The notes: a model not told the origin generated them from the letters alone. A DNA stretch of 64,000 nucleotides from Shewanella glacialipiscicola (GCF_023283485.1 NZ_JAKILU010000001.1:248001-312000); one strand, 5' to 3'. Positions 1 through 9,131 are shown, counted from the first letter of the stretch. Numbers and translations are program-made.

Positions 1-121
1 AACCGCTCGGCAAAATAAAAATGCTGCGATGGCTTAAGATGATTTCAGGACTCGGTGGTAAGCGCCTTACTAACCAACGCTGCCAAATCGGGGCTAAAAT
101 TGTAACCGCCAGTCGTTTCAC
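1..121 (-). CDS. DUF58 domain protein, 5' end only (cut by window edge)
   Basis: This is the N-terminal 40 codons of a gene reading leftwards out of the window. It starts at a GTG (119-121) preceded by an AAGGAAG ribosome site about 10 bases upstream. The peptide begins VKRLAVTILAPIWQRW and continues through RRLPPSPEI to IFILPSG. That basic amphipathic start followed by an 'IFILP' strand is how DUF58 proteins begin. DUF58 genes commonly follow moxR ATPase genes, and the moxR-like gene lies 96 bases upstream on the same strand. DUF58 proteins often carry a von Willebrand-like fold and are thought to be MoxR clients. Only the N-terminus is visible, so the call rests on context plus this short match. 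Confidence 0.7.
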   Translation of the reverse strand, partial: MKRLAVTILAPIWQRWLVRRLPPSPEIILSHRSIFILPSG

Positions 122-217
122 GCTTGTATCACTTCCTTATTTGAATAGCTTACCTAAATACCTTGGTTCATTCGTTTAATGACATACTTTAGCGATATCG
201 TTTATTACAATGGCTCG

Positions 218-1129
218 CTACATGATGGGATTGACGCTGGCAAGGATTCGCTCAGATAACGCTTCACCCTGTAATTGGCTACTGGTTCTCAGTCTGTGCT
301 CCGCCACGCAGCAAAATACCGCTTGCACATCTTCGGGGACTAAATAATGTCGGCCCTCTAAAAAAGCCCATGCTTTAGCGGCTTGCAATAAAGCTTTAGT
401 GGCGCGCGGTGATAAACCCACACTGTCACTTTGGCTGCGCGAAAAAGCGACTAAGGCCAAAATGTAATTTAGCAGAGCATCGGAAGCGCTGACCTTGTCG
501 CACTCTTCTTGCAGTTGCATCAAGGCTAGTGGTGTCAGGCACTGGGGCAATTGTTCTAAGGTCAAGTGGTTATGATTACTTTTAAGCATCGCAAGCTCAG
601 CGTCGTGGCTTGGATAGCCAATAGATAGACGCATCATAAATCTGTCTAGCTGCGATTCTGGTAGCGCAAATGTACCCGATTGATCGGTGGGGTTTTGCGT
701 TGCGATGACAAAGAATGGATTGGGTAATCTGTGGGTAATGCCATCGACGGAAATTTGTTGTTCAGCCATCGCCTCGAGCAAAGCACTTTGTGTTTTAGGG
801 CTGGCGCGGTTAATTTCATCGGCCAAAATCATTTGCTTAAAAATCGGCCCGGGATGAAAGATAAATTGCGCCTGATGTTGATCAAAAATTGACACGCCAA
901 GAATGTCTGCCGGCAGCATGTCACTGGTAAATTGGATCCGCTGGTAACTCAAGCCCAAGCTTTGGGCTATAGCATGGGAAATACTGGTTTTACCCATGCC
1001 AGGTAAGTCTTCAATCAATAGATGGCCGCGGGCGAGAATACAGGCTAATGCAAGCCGGATTTGCCTAGGTTTACCCAGCAATACTTGTTCAAGTTGTTGT
1101 AGTAATGCGCTGATCCCAGATTGTGTCAC
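218..1129 (-). CDS. MoxR-family AAA+ ATPase
   Basis: A 303-residue MoxR AAA+ chaperone-like ATPase. Walker A is GMGKTS near residue 45. Walker B is ILADEINRAS near residue 101, a MoxR hallmark, followed by the sensor motif VIATQNP and the arginine-finger region ESQLDRFM. A C-terminal lid domain (AAA_lid_2) contains LSPRATKALL. The start is GTG at 1127-1129, with AGGAGT 6 bases upstream. MoxR proteins help assemble or activate protein complexes, usually with the DUF58 protein encoded next door, which is the case here. The family call is firm but the client is unknown. Confidence 0.92.
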   Translation of the reverse strand: MTQSGISALLQQLEQVLLGKPRQIRLALACILARGHLLIEDLPGMGKTSISHAIAQSLGLSYQRIQFTSDMLPADILGVSIFDQHQAQFIFHPGPIFKQMILADEINRASPKTQSALLEAMAEQQISVDGITHRLPNPFFVIATQNPTDQSGTFALPESQLDRFMMRLSIGYPSHDAELAMLKSNHNHLTLEQLPQCLTPLALMQLQEECDKVSASDALLNYILALVAFSRSQSDSVGLSPRATKALLQAAKAWAFLEGRHYLVPEDVQAVFCCVAEHRLRTSSQLQGEALSERILASVNPIM

Positions 1130-1313
1130 GGGCGACTCCTAATACATTTGAAAACGCTGCTGAACGTACATGTGAAAGCAGACAAGCTTTACCACTATGG
1201 CGGATAGTTGCCTGCTTATCCAGTGGCATTTCTGCTGTGAAATCAATTGCTCGACTGAGTGAAGTTTAGGTTTGAGTGTACTGGTGGCGCAAAACCAAAG
1301 GACAGCGGTCGAT

Positions 1314-2018
1314 CTATGCAAGACACAGCGTTTGACTGCTGGTGGGGCGAATAAACCAAGATTTAAACAAAAAGCCTTGGACTAAGTGGACGCCGATGTC
1401 TCGCGCAAATGCTAAGTGAGCTTCAGTTTCTATACCTTCTAGAATGCACTTCTTATTAGTTTGTTTAGCAAAGTTAATCAGTGCTATGAGTAATTGGACT
1501 CCCTCAGGATGCGTGATATGGGTTAACCAATGGCGATCGAACTTGAGATAATCCACGTTCATCATCAGATCGACACACAGCAAAGAGTGGGGCGCGCCAA
1601 TATCGTCCAGCGCTACCTTGATATTCGCTTGTTTAAATTGGCTGAATAGTTGATTAGCAAGCATGGCATCGTTAACACAGGTATTTTCAATGATCTCGAC
1701 CGTGACTTGCTGGTACTGTGATAACAGCTTTATAAGCTTGGCAGTATTTGGCCCATCGACGGCATGGGGATCGACATTAATAAAAATACGCTGCTGTTGG
1801 GGCGCATGGGTGAGTTGAAATACCTTGGCTTGATATTCAACCGCGGCGAGCAACTCTATGGATTCATGCAGTTGCTCGAACACTATATTGGGTGCAATCG
1901 CATCGCCATTCGGTTGATAAAAACGCGCTAAGGCTTCATAGCCGTCGATAGTAAACGTATGGGGATCGACAAAGGGTTGGTATTCACAGCTGAGCGTTAA
2001 CAAACTAAGGTTAATCAT
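1314..2018 (-). CDS. Stand-alone EAL-domain protein (probable c-di-GMP phosphodiesterase)
   Basis: A 234-residue protein that is essentially one EAL domain with no sensor or membrane segment. The expected catalytic positions can be followed: the EALARF signature near residue 29, the Asn in FINVDP, Glu in EIIENT, the Asp pair in ALDDIGAPHS (a variant of DDFGTGYS), Lys in LKFD, Glu in EGIE, and Gln in VQGF. Retention of all metal-binding acidic residues suggests hydrolysis of c-di-GMP to pGpG, but loop 6 is divergent (IGAPHS), so activity is uncertain and a YdiV-like regulatory role is possible. A perfect 20-bp palindrome lies 13 bases upstream of the start and may be its operator. Confidence 0.85.
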   Translation of the reverse strand: MINLSLLTLSCEYQPFVDPHTFTIDGYEALARFYQPNGDAIAPNIVFEQLHESIELLAAVEYQAKVFQLTHAPQQQRIFINVDPHAVDGPNTAKLIKLLSQYQQVTVEIIENTCVNDAMLANQLFSQFKQANIKVALDDIGAPHSLLCVDLMMNVDYLKFDRHWLTHITHPEGVQLLIALINFAKQTNKKCILEGIETEAHLAFARDIGVHLVQGFLFKSWFIRPTSSQTLCLA

Positions 2019-2030
2019 GGGCCTAATGGG

Positions 2031-2050
2031 AGTATTAATGCATTAATACT
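2031..2050. promoter_or_regulatory. 20-bp perfect palindrome upstream of the EAL gene
   Basis: The sequence AGTATTAATGCATTAATACT reads the same on both strands with no mismatch. It sits 13 bases upstream of the EAL gene start (2018). A perfect palindrome of this length in a promoter or leader is typical of a dimeric repressor site. I do not recognise the regulator. Confidence 0.45.
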
Positions 2051-2211
2051 AACTATTCGCATTTAATGCCTTTTAGTGCAAACAAATTTACGAGAAAACG
2101 GCGTGATTGCTGAATAATTATTCGCTTTGCTAATTATTTGAATTTAGTGGACATCATTAATAATTTTTGGCGGTTAAAGTGTGGGCATTACTCTAGGGTA
2201 TGCTGAAAAGT

Positions 2212-2243
2212 AGGAACTCGATACTGCTGAGCATCGAGTTCCT
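2212..2243 (-). terminator. Rho-independent terminator of slt
   Basis: An 11-bp perfect stem (AGGAACTCGAT at 2212-2222 with ATCGAGTTCCT at 2233-2243) and a 10-base loop, placed just after the slt stop codon. It is flanked by A-rich and T-rich tracts, so it could work in both directions. Confidence 0.75.
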
Positions 2244-2257
2244 TTTTATGCCGCGAG

Positions 2258-4183
2258 TTAGTAAGCAAACTTCAGTTCAGCTTCGCTGAATAATGGCTGC
2301 GCTTTTTGTTCCTGCGCCTCATAAATCAATCGATAGCTGAGGACGGCTTGCACATATTCACGGGTTTCGGTAAACGGAATCGCTTCAATAAAGCCCATAG
2401 CATCGAGTTTACCGTCTGAGTTTGCTAACCAGCGACGTACTCTTGATGGCCCTGCATTATAGGCCGCGGTGGCGAGGACACGGTTTTGATTAAACTCTTT
2501 CAATAACTGGGCATAGTAAGCACTGCCAAGATTGAGATTAAGCTCGGCACTATAAAGATCTTTTGGATCGCTATATTTTGCACCCTGCTTTTTAGCGGTT
2601 GCTTTGGCCGTAGCTGGCATAATTTGCATTAATCCGCGGGCACCTACGCCAGAGGTCGCATAAAGGTAGAAGGCGCTCTCGCGGCGACTAATAGCACGAA
2701 TTTCATCGATGTTCACTTTGTGCTTTTTACTGGCATGTTCAAAGCCTTCTTGGTGTGCCATAGGGAAACGTAGCGGTATATCATCCCACAACTTACCTTG
2801 GATACTGGCTTCAACGCCAAAATCGTACCAGCCCTGTTCGTGGGCATAACGACCATAACGGGCACGCATAGTGTTATCACTGCGTTTGAGCAGCGATATC
2901 CATTCGTAGCGCGCATCAAAATAGCGGTCCAGAGCCATTAATTCTTGCACTCTAACAAAGCCCACATCATCGGTTAACTTTTGACTGCTGGTATCGACAA
3001 CGGGCTCGGGACTTTGATTAAGCGACACCGGTTTGTTTAAGTACTGTGCCGCGGCAAAACCGTAAAAATTGCGTTCATTACTGATGGTGGCAAGTGCCTT
3101 GGTGGCACTCTCTGGCGCATCTTTGGCATTGGTACGATAGAGCCAATATTGCCAACGTTCTTTAGCTAAGGTTTCGGGTTGTAGCAGGTTCAAATATCGC
3201 GCAATGCTGCGCATGTCATGATCGCGAATTGCCCATCTTAAACGGCGCTCAAACAAATCGTCATTTTTTAACGTAGCTATTTCTGCGTCTGCATAGTCTT
3301 TATGGTCATCATCTTGTTCAATTAATACGCGGCGAACCAAGTATTTATTTAATTGTTCTGCCTGAGCTGGCGTGAAACGATGGGAATTTTGATACCGAGT
3401 ATACAAATTAATGGCTTGATCGAGGTCCTTGCGAGCAAGGCGTTTTAGCCCCGCGGCAACAATGTCACCGACAAGGAGATTTTTATCATTAAATTTTTCG
3501 GTATGGCGCAAACTATTAGGATCTTTAAATACGGCGACTAAGCGTTTTGCTTCGTTATTGTGGGTGGTGATTTTTTGTGATAAATAACTCAGTAGGCTTG
3601 TTTCACCAGCCTCAAAACTCAGCATCATCCGTGCCCATATGACATCTTGTGTACGTTTACCGGCTTTGGTCCAAGTATTAAATAGCGGATCACATTCCTT
3701 TGGCCGTGAACCACCATAAACCCACAGAGATTGCGCGGCAGCATAGGCGGTTTTAATGTCACCTTGTGCCAGTTTTGCTTCAAAGAAGTAACATTGCAGG
3801 CGGATATCGGCGGGGGCTTCTTGGGCGATAGTCAGGTAATCAGTCCAACGATTTTGGCTGCCAGCATTGTATAAGTATTTAGACCTTAACCTGTTGTACA
3901 TAGGCGTAGTCTCATACTTTTCAATTAATGATTTAGCCGCAAAACCGGATAAGCCATTAAGATTACCAATATCAATATCGTGATCTAAGTAGATTGCCAG
4001 CGGATAATCACCGAGTTTTGCTCGCAGAGGTTTGTAAACTGCATAGTCTTGCTTTTTTAATGCTTGTTCAGCCTCTATAAAGGTTTTTTGCGTCGATGTT
4101 AGCGCAAGTGCAGCAGGGGCGTTGAGTGCGCCTGCAAGCAATATTGCACTAGAGATAACCACATTCATAACGGCTTTGCACAT
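2258..4183 (-). CDS. slt: Soluble lytic murein transglycosylase Slt70
   Basis: A 641-residue periplasmic enzyme that cleaves peptidoglycan strands with formation of 1,6-anhydromuropeptides. A signal peptide is visible (MCKAVMNVVISSAILLAGAL, cleavage near ALA). It is followed by the long alpha-helical superhelical U/L region (about residues 30-470). The C-terminal goose-lysozyme-like SLT domain contains the catalytic Glu in RRESAFY (near residue 502), then GARGLMQIMPATA and AAYNAGP. The start at 4183 is preferred over an ATG 21 bases upstream because GGAGG lies 10 bases before it, inside the longer frame. The length matches E. coli Slt70. It appears to be a single-gene unit with its own terminator. 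Confidence 0.93.
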   Translation of the reverse strand: MCKAVMNVVISSAILLAGALNAPAALALTSTQKTFIEAEQALKKQDYAVYKPLRAKLGDYPLAIYLDHDIDIGNLNGLSGFAAKSLIEKYETTPMYNRLRSKYLYNAGSQNRWTDYLTIAQEAPADIRLQCYFFEAKLAQGDIKTAYAAAQSLWVYGGSRPKECDPLFNTWTKAGKRTQDVIWARMMLSFEAGETSLLSYLSQKITTHNNEAKRLVAVFKDPNSLRHTEKFNDKNLLVGDIVAAGLKRLARKDLDQAINLYTRYQNSHRFTPAQAEQLNKYLVRRVLIEQDDDHKDYADAEIATLKNDDLFERRLRWAIRDHDMRSIARYLNLLQPETLAKERWQYWLYRTNAKDAPESATKALATISNERNFYGFAAAQYLNKPVSLNQSPEPVVDTSSQKLTDDVGFVRVQELMALDRYFDARYEWISLLKRSDNTMRARYGRYAHEQGWYDFGVEASIQGKLWDDIPLRFPMAHQEGFEHASKKHKVNIDEIRAISRRESAFYLYATSGVGARGLMQIMPATAKATAKKQGAKYSDPKDLYSAELNLNLGSAYYAQLLKEFNQNRVLATAAYNAGPSRVRRWLANSDGKLDAMGFIEAIPFTETREYVQAVLSYRLIYEAQEQKAQPLFSEAELKFAY

Positions 4184-4277
4184 GGCGCATTTGCCTCCGG
4201 GCATTCAGGTTTCAATCGACACTTTTGCATCGATTCAAGATAATTAGTGAGTATTTCGTTGTTTATTCAGCACCGCA

Positions 4278-5831
4278 TTAAGCGGGTTCGAGTTCGGTAT
4301 TGCTGCGCTCTGGCTGCAAATTGGCATCAAGCTCATCGTCCTGTGTGTCATTATCATCTTGAGCTTCATTGAGCGCTTTTTCGAGCAGCATTTTATCCAG
4401 TTGTTTACTGGTATCGACACCAAGTTGTTGCATTAAATGGGCTTGGCGTACAAGGTTACCTTTACCCGATGACAACTTGTTCATCGCACTGTGGTAGCTT
4501 TTTTCGGCATTATCTAAGGCGCGGCCGAGTTTTTCCATATCTTCAATATAACCACATAACTTGTCGTAAATGCGGCCCGCTTGCTTGGCAATCGTTTGCG
4601 CGTGTTGATTTTGGTATTCATAGCGCCAAATATTATTAATGGTGCGCAGGGCCACCAATAAATTGGTTGGGCTGACTAACATAATATTCTGCTCAAGGGC
4701 AAAGTTAACTAGACTAGGATCATGCTCTAGCGCCAGTAAAAATGCTGGTTCAATCGGAATAAACATCAACACATAATCAAGGCTCTTAAGCCCATGAAGA
4801 TGTTGATAATCCTTTTGACTCAAGCCCTTAATATGGCTGCGAATCGAGATCACATGCTCATTAATCGCCTGTTGGCGCAGGGCGGGATCTTCGCTATTGA
4901 AATAGCGCTCGTAACTGACCAACGACATTTTAGCATCGATGACCACATCTTTATTTTCTGGCAGATGGACAATGACATCCGGCTTAAAGCGTTTGCCGTT
5001 ATCGTCCTTTAAATCTTGTTGAGTATGGTACTCGTGGCCTTCACGTAGGCCACTTTCCTGCAATACGCGATCGAGGATCACTTCACCCCAGTTGCCTTGC
5101 TGCTTGTTATCGCCCTTAAGCGCTTTAGTCAGGTTGATGGCGTCTTGACTCATCTTAAGATTGAGATCCCTTAGGTGCTCAAGTTGATGTTTAAGAGCGC
5201 TACGCTCGGATTGTTCGTGGGTGTAGGACTCACGAATTTGCTGCCTGAATCCTTCAAGCTGTTGTTTTAATGGCCCAAGTACACCTTCAAGTTGACTGGC
5301 ATTTTGGTGCTTAAAGTTTTCACTACGCTCTTCAAAAATACGATTCGCGAGGTTTTCAAATTGGGTTTGAAGGCGTACCTCAGCCGATTCGAGACTGGCG
5401 ATTTTATCCTGCAGTGACTCTTGCTGTGCATCGGCCTTGGCTTGAATGGTTTGCTGCATAGCATTGGATTTTGACAGCGCTAATTGAATTTCTAGTTGGC
5501 GGCGCTGGCTATCAGTTAATTGCTGCTCTAAAGTGGGAACACGTTCGGCTAAGGCTTCGGCTTTACCTAATTGCTCAATTTTAAGTTCAAGACGCTGTTG
5601 GTATTGGCGTAACTGTGCTTCTTTGTCATCGACCAAAACTTGCTGTTGTGCCAAGGATAATTCGGCATCTTCGTTCACTTGACGCATTTCTTGTTCAAGT
5701 TGGTCTTTGTGTTCTTGCCAGCGTTGGCGTGTGAGCCTTTGATTGAGCAGGGCACCTATCAACAAGCCCAAAAAAGCAATCGCGAAAAGGCCGATGATTT
5801 CGGCGACAGAAAAAGATTGAAAAAATGGCAT
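4278..5831 (-). CDS. rmuC: DNA recombination protein RmuC
   Basis: A 517-residue RmuC homologue. An N-terminal membrane anchor (VAEIIGLFAIAFLGLLIGAL, about residues 8-28) is followed by a long Gln/Glu-rich coiled coil to about residue 180. The RmuC nuclease-like domain follows, with NWGEVILDRVL and DVVIDAKMSLVSYERY; the VIDAK segment resembles the D-x-K core of restriction-endonuclease folds. The family limits sequence inversions and rearrangements in E. coli. The start at 5829-5831 is chosen because AAAGGAGTG lies 9 bases upstream; a longer reading frame extends 20 codons further but has no such site. The last 40 or so residues are acidic and low in complexity. Confidence 0.92.
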   Translation of the reverse strand: MPFFQSFSVAEIIGLFAIAFLGLLIGALLNQRLTRQRWQEHKDQLEQEMRQVNEDAELSLAQQQVLVDDKEAQLRQYQQRLELKIEQLGKAEALAERVPTLEQQLTDSQRRQLEIQLALSKSNAMQQTIQAKADAQQESLQDKIASLESAEVRLQTQFENLANRIFEERSENFKHQNASQLEGVLGPLKQQLEGFRQQIRESYTHEQSERSALKHQLEHLRDLNLKMSQDAINLTKALKGDNKQQGNWGEVILDRVLQESGLREGHEYHTQQDLKDDNGKRFKPDVIVHLPENKDVVIDAKMSLVSYERYFNSEDPALRQQAINEHVISIRSHIKGLSQKDYQHLHGLKSLDYVLMFIPIEPAFLLALEHDPSLVNFALEQNIMLVSPTNLLVALRTINNIWRYEYQNQHAQTIAKQAGRIYDKLCGYIEDMEKLGRALDNAEKSYHSAMNKLSSGKGNLVRQAHLMQQLGVDTSKQLDKMLLEKALNEAQDDNDTQDDELDANLQPERSNTELEPA

Positions 5832-6083
5832 GTTCAATAACACTCCTTTAGCATTGACGTCTAGGTTCGCATGCTCAATAACAGGCTTCAAGCCCTTTAA
5901 GCAACTATATCTGCGCTTGATGTCTGAATGAGCAAGTCTTATACGTTTAAGGTGAATTTATTCACGGGTAGAAAGTTTTTCTGGCTTTTACCTGTCTATA
6001 TAACAGTGTGCGATACAGACGAGCGCCAGATAAGGTTTTATCGCGACTCGATAGCTTAAATTATCAGATTGCAGAGGTGTCAA

Positions 6084-7118
6084 TTGGCTAAAAATTCCCG
6101 TTTTACCCCAAGTATTCTCAAAAAAGCGCAGTGGCACATGCAAGATAATCAAGTGACTCCCGAAGCGGTATTTCGCTCGCGTAGACAGATTGTAAAAGCA
6201 ATGGGCCTCGGTGCTATCGGCGCCAGTGTGCCAGGTTATGTGCAAGCCGGATTATTCGATTTATTTGGCGAACAGCCTAAATCATCCTTTATCACTACGC
6301 CACTGACTTTTCAAACCAATAAATACTACGGCGACACCGATGTGTTAACGCCGTTTGATAAAGTTACCCAGCACAATAACTTTTTTGAGTTTGGTACGGA
6401 CAAGCAAGATCCTTCCAATAATGCCCAAGGCTATAAAGTCGATCCTTGGCAACTGCGTATTGAAGGTGAAGTTGAACGGCCAATGACCTTAGATTTTAAT
6501 GATCTGACAACTATGTTCCCGCTTGAAGAGCGCAACTATCGTCTACGCTGCGTTGAAGCTTGGTCTATGGTCGTTCCTTGGGTGGGCTTTCCCTTGGCGG
6601 CATTATTGAAAAAAGTTGGCGTGACTAATAAGGGCAAATATGTTGCTTTTGAAACGGCCTTTGATCCCGAACAAATGCCGGGCCAAAAGAGTCGATTAAT
6701 GGGCGGTGGCATCCATTACCCTTATGTTGAAGGGCTCACGTTAGCCGAAGCCATGAACGACTTAACCTTAATGTCGGTCGGTTTATACGGTAAAACCCTG
6801 CCACCGCAGAACGGTGCGCCCATTCGCTTGGTGGTGCCATGGAAATACGGTTTTAAGAGTATTAAATCAATTGTGCGAATTCGGGTGATGGATAAACAGC
6901 CGCCAACCAGTTGGAACCAGCTTGCTTCACACGAATATGGATTTTATGCCAACGTCAATCCGGCGGTAGATCATCCGCGCTGGTCACAGGCCACTGAGCG
7001 CCGTATTGGCGAGGGTGGATTATTTTCAGCCACCCGTATTGATACCCAACCGTTTAATGGTTATGGCGAGTTTGTAGCTTCGCTTTATGACGGCATGGAT
7101 TTGAGGAAAAACTATTAA
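6084..7118 (+). CDS. msrP: Methionine sulfoxide reductase catalytic subunit MsrP (YedY)
   Basis: The molybdopterin subunit of the MsrPQ system, which repairs oxidised methionine in periplasmic proteins. It is close to E. coli MsrP throughout. A twin-arginine export signal ([10 protein letters not shown] near residues 32-41) is followed by NNFFEFG and [14 protein letters not shown], where Cys156 is the molybdenum ligand. [18 protein letters not shown] and YGFYANVNP follow. The start is uncertain: I favour TTG at 6084 (344 residues), with GAGGTG upstream. TTG at 6069 or ATG at 6138 are alternatives. msrQ follows 55 bases later. The Tat signal means it is exported folded with its cofactor. Confidence 0.93.
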   Translation: MAKNSRFTPSILKKAQWHMQDNQVTPEAVFRSRRQIVKAMGLGAIGASVPGYVQAGLFDLFGEQPKSSFITTPLTFQTNKYYGDTDVLTPFDKVTQHNNFFEFGTDKQDPSNNAQGYKVDPWQLRIEGEVERPMTLDFNDLTTMFPLEERNYRLRCVEAWSMVVPWVGFPLAALLKKVGVTNKGKYVAFETAFDPEQMPGQKSRLMGGGIHYPYVEGLTLAEAMNDLTLMSVGLYGKTLPPQNGAPIRLVVPWKYGFKSIKSIVRIRVMDKQPPTSWNQLASHEYGFYANVNPAVDHPRWSQATERRIGEGGLFSATRIDTQPFNGYGEFVASLYDGMDLRKNY

Positions 7119-7173
7119 TGGTTTGTTTGCTGTTGCGTTTGCAGTCTTGTTTGCCGTTAAATTGGGGTAACCT

Positions 7174-7821
7174 ATGTTGAGGTTAACCCCTAAGCACTTA
7201 TTTTGGCTAAAGGTGATATTTCATTTGTTAGGTTTACTGCCTATCGGCTATTTAGTGTTAACTGTGATATTGGGCCGTGCGGGCGGCGATCCGGTGCAGC
7301 ATATTATTCACTATACAGGCATAGGCGCCTTAAATGCGTTAGCCGCGACTTTGCTAATTTCACCGATTGTTAAGCTGACAAAGCAAGGGCTATTGATGCA
7401 AACCCGCCGCTTGGTGGGTTTATACGTGTTTGCCTATGCAACCTTGCATATTGTGGCGTTTTTCAGTTTAGATCTACTGTTTGCTTGGGGATTATTGTTT
7501 AGTGAAGTGGTAAAACGGCCGTACATTTTAGTAGGTGCAGTAGCTTATCTTATCGTGACAGCCTTGGCGGTAACCTCGTTTAAAGCCTTGATGCGTAAGA
7601 TGGGACGTCGTTGGCAAACCTTGCACAATGGCGTGTATTTGGTCGCTATTTTAGCGCCAATCCATTTTTACTGGTCGGTAAAATCAGAAATCATTGAGCC
7701 GAGTTTGTATATCTTAGGTTTTAGTGTGTTATTGCTGTGGCGTATGCCTTGGTTTAAACGCAGGTTTAGCCGAAAAGGAGTAAACAAAACGGCTCAAAAG
7801 GTGACAAGTGCATCAAGGTAA
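7174..7821 (+). CDS. msrQ: MsrQ (YedZ), heme b membrane subunit of the MsrPQ system
   Basis: A 215-residue inner-membrane protein with about six hydrophobic segments of the ferric-reductase-like fold. Histidines that can bind heme appear in QHIIHYTG, YATLHIVAFF, LHNGVYLV and APIHFYW. It passes electrons from the quinone pool or cytosolic flavin reductases to MsrP. It follows msrP on the same strand, so they are likely co-transcribed. GGGG lies 6 bases before the ATG. The C-terminus ends in a basic cytoplasmic tail. Confidence 0.92.
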   Translation: MLRLTPKHLFWLKVIFHLLGLLPIGYLVLTVILGRAGGDPVQHIIHYTGIGALNALAATLLISPIVKLTKQGLLMQTRRLVGLYVFAYATLHIVAFFSLDLLFAWGLLFSEVVKRPYILVGAVAYLIVTALAVTSFKALMRKMGRRWQTLHNGVYLVAILAPIHFYWSVKSEIIEPSLYILGFSVLLLWRMPWFKRRFSRKGVNKTAQKVTSASR

Positions 7822-7924
7822 AATAGTGACAAACCAACGTCAGCACAACGCGAGTTGTTAATCTTGAGCTGGTTTTACAAGTGGTTTTACGAGTTTAAAT
7901 GCCTATGCTAAATATGCAGCATAA

Positions 7925-7954
7925 AAAATGCCGAACTTAACCTTCGGCATTTTT
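7925..7954. terminator. Bidirectional terminator between msrQ and gloA
   Basis: The arms AAAAATGCCGAA and TTCGGCATTTTT form a perfect stem with a 6-7 base loop, giving a U-run on either strand. It lies between the convergent msrQ and gloA genes and can serve both. Confidence 0.85.
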
Positions 7955-7989
7955 ATTGTTCAGTTTTAACCTAGTGAATAGGGTACGGT

Positions 7990-8400
7990 TTAACCTAAAC
8001 CTTGTGTCATTGATTTCATTTGAATGAACTCAATTTTATAACCGTCAGGATCTTCGACGAATGCAATTTCAGTGGTTCCACCTGCGACTGGACCTGGGGC
8101 GCGAGTGACTTTGCCACCGGCTGCGGCAATCGCAGCACAACGGGCGTAGATATCTTCATCGCCTATGGCTAAATGGCCAAAACCAGTGCCTAAATCATAC
8201 TTGTCGGTGCCCCAGTTGTAGGTCAGTTCGACTACGGCTTGGCCGGTAGACTCTTCACCGAACCCTACGAAAGCTAAAGAATATTTGTACTCTGGGTTCT
8301 CAGAGGTACGAAGTAGTTTCATGCCAAGCACGTCAGTATAAAAAGTAATACTGCGTTCTAAGTTACCGACACGGATCATAGTGTGTAATAGTTGTGACAT
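7990..8400 (-). CDS. gloA: Lactoylglutathione lyase (glyoxalase I)
   Basis: A 136-residue glyoxalase I that isomerises the hemithioacetal of methylglyoxal and glutathione to S-lactoylglutathione. The N-terminus reads [15 protein letters not shown], with the first metal-ligand His. [21 protein letters not shown] (ligand Glu), GFGHLAIG (ligand His) and [19 protein letters not shown] (ligand Glu) follow. The size and motifs match the short, Ni-dependent bacterial form. It is a single-gene unit on the minus strand. Confidence 0.95.
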   Translation of the reverse strand: MSQLLHTMIRVGNLERSITFYTDVLGMKLLRTSENPEYKYSLAFVGFGEESTGQAVVELTYNWGTDKYDLGTGFGHLAIGDEDIYARCAAIAAAGGKVTRAPGPVAGGTTEIAFVEDPDGYKIEFIQMKSMTQGLG

Positions 8401-8610
8401 AGGGTTCTCTTGATAAATAAATTACCCATCGAGTATATCAAAAATGCGTCTATGGATGAGGATAAATGTAGTTCTTAATGGACTTTGTTCTGCTTAAGTC
8501 AATCGAGTACTAGGGCGCCATCCGATTAACTTTTATGTCCTGTGACAAAGAAATAGCCGATAAATTGGCTGTCGCTCACAAAACACAGATCCAAACATGG
8601 GTTTTTGTTA

Positions 8611-8639
8611 TGGGCTTGATGATAATGTCATCAAGCCCA
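8611..8639 (+). promoter_or_regulatory. Stable leader hairpin just before the small-peptide ribosome site
   Basis: TGGGCTTGATGA (8611-8622) and TCATCAAGCCCA (8628-8639) form a perfect 12-bp stem with a 5-base loop. It ends 2 bases before the AGGAGAG ribosome site of the 27-residue peptide gene. It has no U-run, so it looks more like an mRNA-stability or translation-control element than a terminator. Confidence 0.5.
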
Positions 8640-8654
8640 CTAGGAGAGTAAAAA

Positions 8655-8738
8655 ATGAGTATCGAACTAAAAATGGCCTTAGGCACAACGGTTGTGGTCG
8701 CTTTATTTTTAAGCGCGTTCTTCGTTTCACTTTTTTGA
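8655..8738 (+). CDS. Small single-span membrane peptide (27 residues)
   Basis: A short frame begins at ATG 8655 with AGGAGAG 5-6 bases upstream and ends at TGA 8736-8738. The peptide starts MSIELKMALGTT, continues as one unbroken hydrophobic helix (VVVALFLSAFFVSLF), and stops at once. It has the shape of small membrane proteins such as CydX or KdpF, but I recognise no specific family. In support are the good ribosome site, a 12-bp leader hairpin, and a strong terminator 36 bases after the stop that isolates it as its own unit. It is too short for most gene finders. Confidence 0.55.
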   Translation: MSIELKMALGTTVVVALFLSAFFVSLF

Positions 8739-8773
8739 TGAGTTTTACAATTTTTTGCTAAGCTTGTACCCGT

Positions 8774-8807
8774 CAATCAAAAAGCCGCATTAGCGGCTTT
8801 TTGATTG
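8774..8807 (+). terminator. Strong terminator after the small membrane peptide gene
   Basis: CAATCAAAAAGCCGC (8774-8788) and GCGGCTTTTTGATTG (8793-8807) form a 15-bp perfect stem around an ATTA loop, with U-rich 3' sequence inside the stem as in classic intrinsic terminators. It separates the small peptide gene from the next promoter. Confidence 0.85.
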
Positions 8808-8833
8808 TCTGTGATTTAATACGATTGTATAAT
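8805..8833 (+). promoter_or_regulatory. Sigma-70-type promoter for the 85-residue membrane protein
   Basis: A TTGTCT -35 element (8805-8810) and a perfect TATAAT -10 element (8828-8833) are separated by 17 bases. The start codon follows 28 bases after the -10. Confidence 0.65.
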
Positions 8834-8861
8834 CCACGTAAAACTTCACAAGGATTTGAAG

Positions 8862-9119
8862 ATGATGTTTAGCAAAACTGAAATAGCATTAATTGCATCG
8901 GCTAAGCGAAAAGTACAGATGGCACAGAAAGTGCGGTTAGCTGTGATTGCATTAGTTGTGCTGGGTACTGGGCTGACGATATCTGGTTTGTGGGTTAATG
9001 AGTTCGCTATTTATATGATCTTTGGACTCGTAGTCTTTGCAGTGGCCTTGCCACAATTTGGGCAAGGGCCAAAATATGAAGAGTTAGTCAGCTTGCTCGA
9101 GAAAAAAAGCCAAGGTTAA
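8862..9119 (+). CDS. Small two-helix membrane protein, unknown function
   Basis: An 85-residue protein with a basic N-terminal segment (SAKRKVQMAQKVR) and two closely spaced hydrophobic helices: VIALVVLGTGLTISGLWV and IYMIFGLVVFAVALP. It ends in a short cytoplasmic tail. The start at ATG 8862 is chosen because AGGA lies 7 bases upstream; a TTG two codons earlier overlaps that spacing. It has its own promoter and is convergent with nth. I do not recognise the family. Confidence 0.75.
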   Translation: MMFSKTEIALIASAKRKVQMAQKVRLAVIALVVLGTGLTISGLWVNEFAIYMIFGLVVFAVALPQFGQGPKYEELVSLLEKKSQG

Positions 9120-9131
9120 CTCACTTGAGGT

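Noticed and set aside
1139..1321. 60-codon minus-strand frame between moxR and the EAL gene
   Set aside because: No family likeness, no ribosome site, and unusual composition; it is probably a chance frame in the intergenic region.
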